5,064 nucleotides of DNA from Deltaproteobacteria bacterium (GTDB lineage Bacteria > Desulfobacterota > WTBG01): NCBI GenBank assembly GCA_013139225.1, contig WTBG01000212.1:1-5064 (forward strand), read 5' to 3'. A program made the translations under genes and the position numbers. The notes beneath the pieces are model-generated. The model searched no databases and was not told the origin of the DNA. It worked only from the letters and a program-made list of their open reading frames with translations. Shown one piece after another: positions 1-5,064 of this stretch; position 1 is the first letter of the stretch; each line of letters starts with the position of its first letter.

Positions 1-27
1 AAACAGATTATTTTCGCAAAGAAAAGC

Positions 28-798
28 CTATGAGCAGGAATTCATCTGGAGCATCCTTTCAACATTAAATCCTTGTTTTAAGATTAGTTCACCCTCTGTG
101 GAATAAACCATAATAATAATCTCATTAAATTTTGGCCCAATACTTGGTTGATTGATACGAGCTTTTACCGGCCTTAGGTACCTGATCGCAAAACTCAAAC
201 CTTCCTGATAATCAACCGGAGCACCTTCCTTAAACTCTATGCGGGGGAATACTCCATACACGGGTGGTATCACGTCTTCGTTCATTCCCACAATAGTTAC
301 ATAACCGCTAGTCCGTTTGTTTTCCCTGTCTTTGTTTACCAGATAAAAAGATAGCTCAAAATCCATCTCCAGGTTTAAGCTCTTAACTTGAAAATCATCA
401 ATCCCTACTAATGCGCTGTCTATTACTGCAGACTCAGGTTTCAACTTCAAAGAGTTATTAGAAACGCCACTGCTGTAAGAAGAAGATCCCTGCCCACTTA
501 GACTTCCGGCATATAATCTTCGGTAAATAATATTATCTGCCCACTTCTTATAATACATTGCCTCCTTAATCTCATTTTTCATCTGTTCCATTTCAGTTTG
601 CATATTACCAATCTGTTTTAGAAGAAATGATTTCTTATATTGGAGATTACCACATTGAAATGTAAGAAACACCAGGGATCCATTTAGCAAAATTATAAAG
701 GCAAGAGAAGTAATGAATATGCCCATGGTGATATTAAATGAGAAAATCCCCCCCGTCTTTTTAAAAATAATAGTTAAAAAATTGTCTCGTATGCTCAT
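28..798 (-). CDS. Inner-membrane protein with coiled coil and beta-rich periplasmic domain (unknown function)
   Basis: This 256-residue protein is not confidently recognised. A short basic N-terminus (residues 1-16, with KK at 13-14) precedes one hydrophobic segment at about 23-47, so the topology is probably N-in with the rest periplasmic. A charged, Met/Gln/Glu-rich stretch at about 50-85 looks like a coiled coil. A Gly/Ser-rich linker follows at about 97-115, then a domain of alternating hydrophobic strands to about residue 250. The order (membrane anchor, coiled coil, beta domain) resembles DUF6776-type proteins, but that is a loose resemblance. The ATG at 796-798 is chosen because GGAG lies 7 bases upstream (806-809). 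A GTG at 850-852 would overlap the transpeptidase gene and has poorly spaced Shine-Dalgarno bases. It begins 38 bp after the transpeptidase stop on the same strand, so an operon and a shared envelope role are likely but inferred. Confidence 0.75.
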   Translation of the reverse strand: MSIRDNFLTIIFKKTGGIFSFNITMGIFITSLAFIILLNGSLVFLTFQCGNLQYKKSFLLKQIGNMQTEMEQMKNEIKEAMYYKKWADNIIYRRLYAGSLSGQGSSSYSSGVSNNSLKLKPESAVIDSALVGIDDFQVKSLNLEMDFELSFYLVNKDRENKRTSGYVTIVGMNEDVIPPVYGVFPRIEFKEGAPVDYQEGLSFAIRYLRPVKARINQPSIGPKFNEIIIMVYSTEGELILKQGFNVERMLQMNSCS

Positions 799-805
799 AA
801 CTAAA

Positions 806-809
806 CTCC
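806..809 (-). promoter_or_regulatory. Shine-Dalgarno GGAG for the membrane protein
   Basis: The minus strand reads GGAG, then seven bases, then ATG at 796-798. This site decides the start: it removes an 18-residue extension that would otherwise begin at a GTG inside the end of the upstream gene and would place extra polar residues before the membrane anchor. Confidence 0.7.
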
Positions 810-836
810 GAAATACATAACTTAAGCATAAACTAC

Positions 837-2225
837 TTATAGAGCACTCCACTCCTCAGCCACTATTTTCCACTTTCCCTCTTCTTTCTTTAACAGCATC
901 CGTTTCAACCCTTTATCACTATAATGATCAGCTTGGTAGTCCTGAAGAAATGAAACCTCTGCTTTTTTACCCCCATCTTTTATATCTATTTCGGCATCAG
1001 TTATATTTACTTTAATATTTTTATATGTACCATTAAGAACTTGCTTCAGATATTTCCACTCCTTCCTATCCATACCCCGAGCTTTAAAGTTTTCAGAATA
1101 ACACCTCATATATTTTTCTAATTCCTTATCCTCCCAACATCTTCTCCATTTCTCGATGAATGACTTAATTTTTTCAGCCTCAATTTTCAAATCATCCTGT
1201 CGCTTTGAAGAAACAATTTGCACTGAAGTTTTTTCTCTAGTGGGAAGATAACCCCCTCTAGGTGGATTCCACACCTCGCCTACAATCTTTAATCCTTCGT
1301 CGCCTTCCTGCAGATACAATCTTTTTACTCCACTACTCTTAAGCAGATTAGAATGATAATCCTGTCTAAAGACAACCACATAGTAACTATCATGTTCAAA
1401 GCCTTGCATCCCGCTAATTGCTATATTAATCTTATTGTTTCTTTTGTTGAGTCTATCCTTATACTTTTTCCACTGCAACCAGTTCATACCTTTAGACCTA
1501 AAATCTTTTGCATAGCATGACATGTAGTTCAAAAGTTCTTTGTTCTCCCAGCTGTTGAGCCATTTGTAAACAAAGTTTTTAAGTTGGCGTTCTTTCCTTC
1601 CTATCTCCTCCTCCGGGAGATTTTCGATTTCCTCTAAAACAATGATGGGTGTAAGATAAAGCGAAATATACTTTACAAGCTCCAGTATATCCTGATTATT
1701 TAAGGCAATGCATCCTTTCGAATCATTGGGAAGCAAGGACTTATTAGTACCGTGAAGCCAAATGCCTCTACCATCCTTTTTTTGCAGTCTGTCAAAGAAG
1801 TTGGGGTAGTTTAAAACAAATGCCTTTACCCCATATCGGGGGTTTAACTCTTCATCCCCAAAGGTTCGCGTAAAAAAATAAATGCCTTCCGGCGTTTTTC
1901 TATCGCCCTTCTCTTTCTTATCACCGCTGTTTTCACCCGTAGAACAAGGGAAGCTTTTAATCAGTTCAACTTCCCCATCAAGAGAGCCGTAAAGGAACAA
2001 CTTTTGCGTCTGCTTCTCAACTAAGATGGCATATGACTCCTCTTGGAAATCCATACCGAGCAACGATAAAGGGATGGCTTTATCATGACCAGTATGGATT
2101 CTAACTTCTTTCGTACCATCAACCTTTCCCGAAAACGAAAACAGAAAAAGCAAAAAAAATAAAAAACAGGAGAGAAAATTATTCTTCCCTCCTTTTTGGG
2201 AAAATGGATTCTTAGATGCGTTCAA
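837..2225 (-). CDS. Secreted Cds6/YafK-like L,D-transpeptidase with two NTF2-like repeats
   Basis: The protein has 462 residues. A lysine-rich N-terminus and a very hydrophobic core at 17-31, followed by small residues near 32-37, form a signal peptide or anchor, so the enzyme acts in the periplasm. The YkuD catalytic domain spans about 64-200. It shows a GDRKTPEGIY motif (107-116), the LHGT histidine H158 and the nucleophile C172 in DSKGCIAL. The Arg that usually follows Gly-Cys in ErfK/YbiS-type enzymes is absent, as in the YafK/Cds6 branch. Family members make 3-3 crosslinks in peptidoglycan or attach or detach envelope proteins. The tail holds two homologous modules, about 214-322 and 353-462. 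Both share a W-x3-W-E-(N/D)-KEL start, a (S/R)CY...F(R/K)(S/A)(K/R)GM stretch, a QDY strand and a KIV.E.W end, typical of Cds6-type NTF2-like folds. The start is TTG at 2223-2225. The gene lies upstream of the membrane protein at 28-798. Confidence 0.9.
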   Translation of the reverse strand: MNASKNPFSQKGGKNNFLSCFLFFLLFLFSFSGKVDGTKEVRIHTGHDKAIPLSLLGMDFQEESYAILVEKQTQKLFLYGSLDGEVELIKSFPCSTGENSGDKKEKGDRKTPEGIYFFTRTFGDEELNPRYGVKAFVLNYPNFFDRLQKKDGRGIWLHGTNKSLLPNDSKGCIALNNQDILELVKYISLYLTPIIVLEEIENLPEEEIGRKERQLKNFVYKWLNSWENKELLNYMSCYAKDFRSKGMNWLQWKKYKDRLNKRNNKINIAISGMQGFEHDSYYVVVFRQDYHSNLLKSSGVKRLYLQEGDEGLKIVGEVWNPPRGGYLPTREKTSVQIVSSKRQDDLKIEAEKIKSFIEKWRRCWEDKELEKYMRCYSENFKARGMDRKEWKYLKQVLNGTYKNIKVNITDAEIDIKDGGKKAEVSFLQDYQADHYSDKGLKRMLLKKEEGKWKIVAEEWSAL

Positions 2226-2266
2226 TTTTTCATCCCCTGATAATACTTTCTAATTAACTTCCCCAT
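2222..2266 (-). CDS. Possible 14-codon leader peptide overlapping the transpeptidase start
   Basis: The open frame starts at ATG 2264-2266, encodes MGKLIRKYYQGMKN and stops at TGA (2222-2224), which shares two bases with the transpeptidase TTG start. The transpeptidase Shine-Dalgarno lies inside it. Such an overlap could couple translation of the two frames. Against this, no clear ribosome binding site precedes the ATG (the upstream bases read AGCTTG), and short frames of this length arise by chance in AT-rich DNA. Treat it as a possibility only. Confidence 0.15.
   Translation of the reverse strand: MGKLIRKYYQGMKN
2234..2238 (-). promoter_or_regulatory. Shine-Dalgarno AGGGG deciding a TTG start
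   Basis: On the minus strand AGGGG is followed by eight bases and then TTG at 2223-2225. This spacing supports the TTG as the transpeptidase start. An ATG at 2231-2233 abuts AGGGG directly, lies in another frame and reaches a stop after three codons. No other in-frame ATG or GTG occurs between the upstream TAG and the signal peptide. Confidence 0.6.
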
Positions 2267-2317
2267 CAAGCTATGAACTTAGCATACTCACATAGCGTTA
2301 AAATGATAGTACCCTTT

Positions 2318-2328
2318 GCTCCAGGAGC
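2318..2328. repeat. Short GC-rich inverted repeat in the leader
   Basis: GCTCC and GGAGC flank a single A, about 100 bases upstream of the transpeptidase start. A loop of one base is too tight for a simple hairpin, so if functional it is more likely a palindromic protein site. A second GGCTC (minus strand) about nine bases away could pair with GGAGC instead, giving two alternative pairings. Confidence 0.2.
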
Positions 2329-2362
2329 TTTGAGCCAATTGTGAGAACAAGATGCAGGATTT

Positions 2363-2381
2363 TAAATACGGAATGTATTTA
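2363..2381. repeat. Perfect 7-bp inverted repeat in the leader
   Basis: TAAATAC and GTATTTA are separated by GGAAT. On the plus strand an eight-T run follows at 2386-2393, which superficially resembles a terminator. The stem has only one G-C pair, and no plus-strand gene ends here. On the minus (leader) strand no T-run follows. It is more likely a weak leader hairpin or a protein-binding site. Confidence 0.3.
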
Positions 2382-2469
2382 TCGATTTTTTTTATCCAGT
2401 ATCATTTTGCTAGTCACAGCGAATTCTGCGGTTGCGAAATCATTAAGTAAAAAGTTGGCTATTAAACAA

Positions 2470-2507
2470 TTTGACAAATAATATAAAATTAAGACACAGT
2501 TGTCAAA
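2470..2507. repeat. 8-bp inverted repeat flanking the -10 box (candidate operator)
   Basis: TTTGACAA (2470-2477) and TTGTCAAA (2500-2507) are perfect inverted copies 22 bases apart. One arm covers the -35 box and the other the transcription start. The centre-to-centre distance of 30 bp is close to three helical turns, so both arms would face the same side of DNA. This suits a repressor or looping dimer. As an RNA hairpin it would be weak. Confidence 0.45.
2471..2506 (-). promoter_or_regulatory. Sigma-70 promoter of the transpeptidase operon
   Basis: On the minus strand, TTGACA (2501-2506) and TATTAT (2478-2483) are separated by 17 bases, the optimal spacing, which places the transcription start near 2471. 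It lies about 57-93 bp past the regulator's stop codon and fires toward the transpeptidase. A GTCAAA element sits two bases after the -10 box, exactly as in the regulator's promoter. Confidence 0.65.
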
Positions 2508-2562
2508 AAATTTCCTGCAACGAAATATCTTTTGCTAGCAGCTATGGTTATGAAAAAATCCT

Positions 2563-3948
2563 TTATGTATTTTCACGGGTCAGTTGGATCTTTTTAATTT
2601 TTTCAACTAAGGTGGTTCTTTTCAGCTGTAGCAACTTTGCTGCTCTATTCTTTATCCAATTCGTCTTTTTAAGAGCACGAAGAATAAGTTCTCTTTCAAA
2701 TTCACTAACAGCTGTGTTAAAAGATATCCCGCTATCAGGAATATCCATAGAAGGCACGGCATCTGACCACTCTGCACCCAATATTTTTTCAGGCAAGTCT
2801 TCTTGTTCAATTACTCCCTCTCCTTTTAAGATAACCAGACGTTCTATCAAATTTTCTAATTCTCTCACATTTCCTGGCCAGTGATATCGCGTTAAACATT
2901 TTAAAGCCTCTGGGGAAATCCCATTAATATTTTGTTTCTTCTCTATGTTGAACTTCCCTATAAAATGGTTTGTAAGAAGAGGGATGTCAGATCCTCTTTC
3001 TCTTAAGGGAGGAAGTATAAAAGGAATTACATTCAGTCGATAGTAGAGGTCTTCTCTGAAGGTACCTTGTTTAACAGCTTTTTCTAAATCCCTATGGGTA
3101 GCAGCAATAACTCTGATATCAACTTTGATTGATTTAACACCACCCAGCCGTTCGAATTCGTGCTCCTGCAACACTCTCAGGATTTTCACCTGTAATGCAG
3201 GACTCATATCCCCAATCTCATCTAAAAAAACGGTTCCACCGTTGGCCAATTCAAATCTTCCTATCCTTGTCTTTAAAGCACCCGTAAAGGCCCCTTTTTC
3301 ATAACCAAAGAGTTCACTTTCTAAAAGATCCTCAGGAATAGCACCGCAGTTTACCGGCACCATAGGTTCATTCCTTCTGTCGCTATTATAATGTATTGCT
3401 CTAGCTACCAGTTCCTTCCCTGTACCACTTTCACCACAAATCATAACCGTACTGTTTGTTGCTGCTATTTTCTCAATAAATTGAAAACTCTGCTGCATGA
3501 CTTCGCTATCACCTATTAGATTCTTAAATTTATATTTTGCCTTCAGTTGTTTTTGGAGAAGCACATTTTCAGTCTTCAACCTTTGATAATCCAAAGCTCT
3601 TTGAACAACCAATTTTATCTCTTCAATTTTTATAGGTTTGGTAATATATTCATAAGCTCCCAATTTCATAGCCTTCACTGCTGTATCTACTGTTCCATAT
3701 CCGGTACAAATAATAACAATTGTTCGATTATCAATTTTCTTAATCTGCTCCAAAACCTGGATCCCATCCCCTTTTGGCATTTTCAGGTCGGTAATTACTA
3801 TATCAAAAGTATACTCCCGCGCCATTGCAATGGCCTCCTCACCATTCCTGGCGGACTCTACTTCATAGCCTGCCTCTGACAGCAAATCGATCATAGTATC
3901 CCTGGTTGCATTATCATCTTCTACTACTAAAATATTCTTGTTTTCCAT
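2563..3948 (-). CDS. NtrC-family sigma-54-dependent response regulator
   Basis: This complete 461-residue regulator has the standard three-part layout. The receiver domain (about 4-120) carries the acidic pair E10/D11/D12, phosphoacceptor D54, T82 and K104. A linker helix leads to the sigma-54-interacting AAA+ domain (about 143-385), with Walker A GESGTGKE (172-179), the GAFTGA loop that contacts sigma-54 (219-224) and Walker B VFLDEI (240-245, D243/E244). A Fis-type helix-turn-helix ends the protein (about 434-456, NRAAKLLQLKRTTL). All key residues are present, so it should be a phosphorylation-dependent ATPase that opens sigma-54 promoters. The ATG at 3946-3948 follows a purine-rich GGAAGAGGAAGG Shine-Dalgarno stretch. 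No cognate histidine kinase is in the window, so the partner is unknown. Its nearest downstream genes, 337 bp away, are the transpeptidase pair. Confidence 0.97.
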   Translation of the reverse strand: MENKNILVVEDDNATRDTMIDLLSEAGYEVESARNGEEAIAMAREYTFDIVITDLKMPKGDGIQVLEQIKKIDNRTIVIICTGYGTVDTAVKAMKLGAYEYITKPIKIEEIKLVVQRALDYQRLKTENVLLQKQLKAKYKFKNLIGDSEVMQQSFQFIEKIAATNSTVMICGESGTGKELVARAIHYNSDRRNEPMVPVNCGAIPEDLLESELFGYEKGAFTGALKTRIGRFELANGGTVFLDEIGDMSPALQVKILRVLQEHEFERLGGVKSIKVDIRVIAATHRDLEKAVKQGTFREDLYYRLNVIPFILPPLRERGSDIPLLTNHFIGKFNIEKKQNINGISPEALKCLTRYHWPGNVRELENLIERLVILKGEGVIEQEDLPEKILGAEWSDAVPSMDIPDSGISFNTAVSEFERELILRALKKTNWIKNRAAKLLQLKRTTLVEKIKKIQLTRENT

Positions 3949-4021
3949 TAACCTTCCTCTTCCATCTACTTATAGATCACCATCATTGATATTTTATTGA
4001 CACAAAGGAAATAATAAAATT

Positions 4022-4035
4022 GTCAAAACTTTGAC
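4022..4035. promoter_or_regulatory. Candidate operator: palindrome GTCAAA-AC-TTTGAC over the regulator's transcription start
   Basis: This perfect 6-bp inverted repeat with a two-base centre lies two bases downstream of the regulator's -10 box, so a protein bound here would block RNA polymerase. Further TTGAC/GTCAA half-sites lie at 3997-4002, 4060-4065 (the -35 box) and 4075-4080. That clustering favours autoregulation or control by a dedicated repressor. The binding protein is not known. Confidence 0.45.
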
Positions 4036-4037
4036 TA

Positions 4038-4065
4038 ATTATAAAGAACTTTTTTTTCATGTCAA
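4038..4065 (-). promoter_or_regulatory. Consensus sigma-70 promoter of the response regulator
   Basis: On the minus strand, TTGACA (4060-4065) and TATAAT (4038-4043) both match consensus exactly, with a 16-bp spacer that includes a run of eight A. The predicted start is near 4031, giving a leader of roughly 80 bases before the ATG at 3948. Such a strong promoter for a regulator usually needs repression, which fits the palindrome at 4022-4035. Confidence 0.7.
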
Positions 4066-4099
4066 GTAAATTTCGTCAAAAATTTGGACTCCAAGTATA

Positions 4100-4126
4100 A
4101 ACTCCCCGTGCAAAGCACTGGGAGTT
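4100..4126. repeat. Strong 12-bp hairpin at the edge of the glmM remnant
   Basis: AACTCCCCGTGC pairs with GCACTGGGAGTT around an AAA loop, with 11 of 12 positions complementary (one C/T mismatch). It is the most stable stem visible by eye in the window. Recognisable glmM homology begins about 16 bases to its right. No T-run follows directly on either strand (minus reads TATACTTGG), so it is a poor intrinsic terminator. It could be a REP-like or IS200/IS605-type end hairpin left at a rearrangement junction, or a transcription barrier; none is proven. Confidence 0.5.
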
Positions 4127-4142
4127 CAATGCAAACAATAAT

Positions 4143-4337
4143 GATCTTGATTCCATACCTGAGATTAGAAAGGCCATTGACACTGCGGAAAAGACACTAT
4201 CTGATAAAGGAAGGGTCCTGGTACGTTACTCCGGTACCCAGTCATTATGCCGAGTGATGGTTGAAGGCCAGGACGAAAAAGAAATAAAAGACATCGCCCA
4301 AAACCTTGCCCAGTTGATTGGGAACAAACTCAATTAA
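4143..4337 (+). pseudogene. glmM: 3' remnant of phosphoglucosamine mutase (GlmM)
   Basis: The frame encodes 64 residues that match the C-terminal phosphate-binding domain of GlmM, which converts glucosamine-6-P to glucosamine-1-P for peptidoglycan and LPS. Diagnostic stretches are DLDSIPEIRKAI, GRVLVRYSGT and RVMVEG. Full GlmM is about 450 residues, so roughly 85 percent is missing, including the catalytic serine and metal-binding regions. Upstream the frame stays open only to a TAA at 4098-4100, with no ATG, GTG or TTG start in between. The canonical SGTEP loop reads SGTQS, losing the Glu and Pro, which suggests decay after truncation. It ends in TAA 51 bp from the convergent purF stop. It is a non-functional relic, and a complete copy is expected elsewhere because glmM is normally essential. 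Confidence 0.85.
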
Positions 4338-4388
4338 TCAGTGAAAAGGTGTGCTAAACATCAGAGTTTATCAAGGATGCTTCCAGCC
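4338..4388. other. Short convergent intergenic gap, no clear terminator
   Basis: This gap separates the plus-strand glmM remnant from the minus-strand purF end. The only symmetry is a weak AT-rich TAAAC/GTTTA pair with a six-base loop and no adjoining T-run. No convincing terminator is visible for purF before the remnant. Confidence 0.3.
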
Positions 4389-5064
4389 TTAACCCTTTCC
4401 TGTCCAGCAAAAGGTACATAATTTCTCTTTCGGCATTCTAATTGCCCTGACCATTCTATCCAGCTTTTGATACCGAAGCGTTGTGAGACCCATTTTCTTC
4501 CCTATCCTTGTAACCATTGCATTATATTTGTCTGACGACTCATCGGTATATTCTTCAATATTTACTTCCTTCTGACCTTCAAGCTCGCTTATTGCCCTTC
4601 TGGCAGCAAGATCAAGCTCAGAACGTGAACGAGAAAAATTGAGGAATTTACACCCGTAGGTAAGTGGTGGGCAAGCTGGTCGCATGTGAATCTCGCGGGC
4701 ACCGTAATCGTACATTCGCTGAAGCGTATCTTTAAGCTGGGTGCCACGAACAATCGAATCTTCACAGAAAAGTAATCGCCTGCCCTCGGTCAACTCCCTG
4801 ATTGGTATCAGTTTCATCTTTGCCACGAGGTCGCGGGTCTTTTGCTGCTGAGGCATGAAACTTCGAGGCCAGGTAGGTGTATATTTTACGAAAGGGCGAC
4901 AATATTTGATATTTGCCTTTGCAGCATATCCCAAAGCATGGGCAACTCCGGAATCCGGGATTCCAGAAACATAATCAACTTCAACATTGTCATCTTCAGC
5001 CAACGCAGCACCACACCTGTAACGTGTAGCCTCTACATTAATACCTTCATAGCTGGATGCGGGA
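4389..5064 (-). CDS. purF: Divergent amidophosphoribosyltransferase, C-terminal part (5' end outside window)
   Basis: The frame is open to the right edge, giving 224 C-terminal residues. The N-terminal Ntn glutaminase domain would lie beyond. PurF makes 5-phosphoribosylamine from PRPP and glutamine, the first step of purine synthesis. Visible signatures are the YEGINVEATR segment, the GIPDSGVAHALGYA motif and the PRPP-binding loop CEDSIVRGT (usually DDSIVRGT). Two differences from E. coli and B. subtilis PurF stand out: the flexible loop reads KYTPTWPRSFMP instead of KNRYVGRTFI-P, and the PPI..PCFYGIDT region reads PPLTYGCKFLNFSR. The C-terminus ends LCTFCWTGKG. The CxxC there and the Cys in TYGC match the positions of Fe-S ligand cysteines in Bacillus-type PurF, but the roughly 30-residue tail seen in B. 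subtilis is absent. A related but distinct subfamily enzyme is possible. Confidence 0.85.
   Translation of the reverse strand, partial: PASSYEGINVEATRYRCGAALAEDDNVEVDYVSGIPDSGVAHALGYAAKANIKYCRPFVKYTPTWPRSFMPQQQKTRDLVAKMKLIPIRELTEGRRLLFCEDSIVRGTQLKDTLQRMYDYGAREIHMRPACPPLTYGCKFLNFSRSRSELDLAARRAISELEGQKEVNIEEYTDESSDKYNAMVTRIGKKMGLTTLRYQKLDRMVRAIRMPKEKLCTFCWTGKG

Larger units (their letters stand above)
2226..2471 (-). other. Long untranslated leader of the transpeptidase operon
   Basis: From the predicted transcription start near 2471 to the TTG start is about 245 bases, long for a bacterial leader. It contains two short inverted repeats: TAAATAC/GTATTTA at 2363-2381 and GCTCC/GGAGC at 2318-2328. 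It also holds a 14-codon open frame (2222-2266) whose TGA overlaps the TTG start by two bases. No known riboswitch class was recognised; there is some loose resemblance to purine-rich CAAAG-type motifs but no full consensus. The rest looks unstructured and AT-rich by eye. Confidence 0.4.

Noticed and set aside
11..25. Hairpin TTTTC-GCAAA-GAAAA after the membrane protein
   Set aside because: A five-pair mostly A-T stem without a following T-run is too weak to call a terminator, and the window edge hides the context.
2363..2393. Intrinsic terminator on the plus strand
   Set aside because: The T-run is good but the stem is almost all A-T and no plus-strand gene ends here. The minus-strand regulator transcript would meet an A-run instead.
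2226..2562. Sigma-54 (-24/-12) promoter for the transpeptidase operon
   Set aside because: I looked for GG and GC ten bases apart in TGGC-N-TTGC context on the minus strand. The nearest candidate, TGGCTCAAAGCTCC, lacks the GC element, whereas a good sigma-70 promoter is present.
2471..2884. 137-codon open frame on the plus strand
   Set aside because: It overlaps the 3' part of the well-supported regulator antisense and runs through its promoter-side neighbour. The translation is a Ser/Phe-rich sequence with no domain, and no ribosome binding site was seen.
3547..3879. 110-codon open frame on the plus strand
   Set aside because: It is antisense to the receiver domain of the regulator, whose residues are clearly under coding constraint. 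No recognisable motif or start signal was found.
4143..4337. Small functional protein from the glmM frame
   Set aside because: The frame has no start codon after the stop at 4098-4100 except internal ones deep in the domain, and it matches only the tail of a much longer enzyme.
4338..4388. Bidirectional terminator between purF and the glmM remnant
   Set aside because: Only a five-pair AT-rich stem is present, with no T-tract on either side.

Overview
The window is AT-rich with ordinary bacterial gene structure: Shine-Dalgarno sites, consensus sigma-70 promoters and tight gene spacing. A periplasmic L,D-transpeptidase with a signal peptide and a sigma-54 activator point to a Gram-negative, diderm-type bacterium. 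The divergent PurF ending in a CxxC (probable Fe-S ligands) fits an anaerobic lineage, for example anammox-type Planctomycetes or a Desulfobacterota/Nitrospirota relative. That placement is inference and no marker gene here settles it.

Layout, read along the minus strand (right to left). (1) 4389-5064: C-terminal part of a PurF-like amidophosphoribosyltransferase, cut by the right window edge. (2) 4143-4337, plus strand: a startless 64-codon remnant of glmM, convergent with purF. A strong hairpin (4100-4126) lies just before the point where homology begins. (3) 2563-3948: a complete NtrC-type sigma-54-dependent response regulator, driven by a near-perfect sigma-70 promoter at 4038-4065. (4) 2226-2562: a 337-bp gap holding a second good sigma-70 promoter and a leader of about 245 nt. 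(5) 837-2225: a secreted Cds6/YafK-like L,D-transpeptidase with two tandem NTF2-like modules. (6) 28-798: a small inner-membrane protein with one membrane segment, a coiled coil and a beta-rich domain, probably cotranscribed with the transpeptidase.

The most notable non-coding signal is that the regulator and transpeptidase promoters share one layout. Each has a TTGACA -35 box, a TATWAT -10 box, then exactly two bases (TW), then GTCAAA. In both, the GTCAAA and the TTGAC of the -35 box form an inverted pair around the -10 box. This suggests one DNA-binding protein controls both transcription units, so the regulator and the cell-wall pair may form a single module. The response regulator itself is a candidate for that protein, but so is an unseen repressor. 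No convincing sigma-54 promoter was found, so the regulator's own activated targets may lie outside the window. No CRISPR array, rRNA, tRNA or complete insertion sequence was seen.
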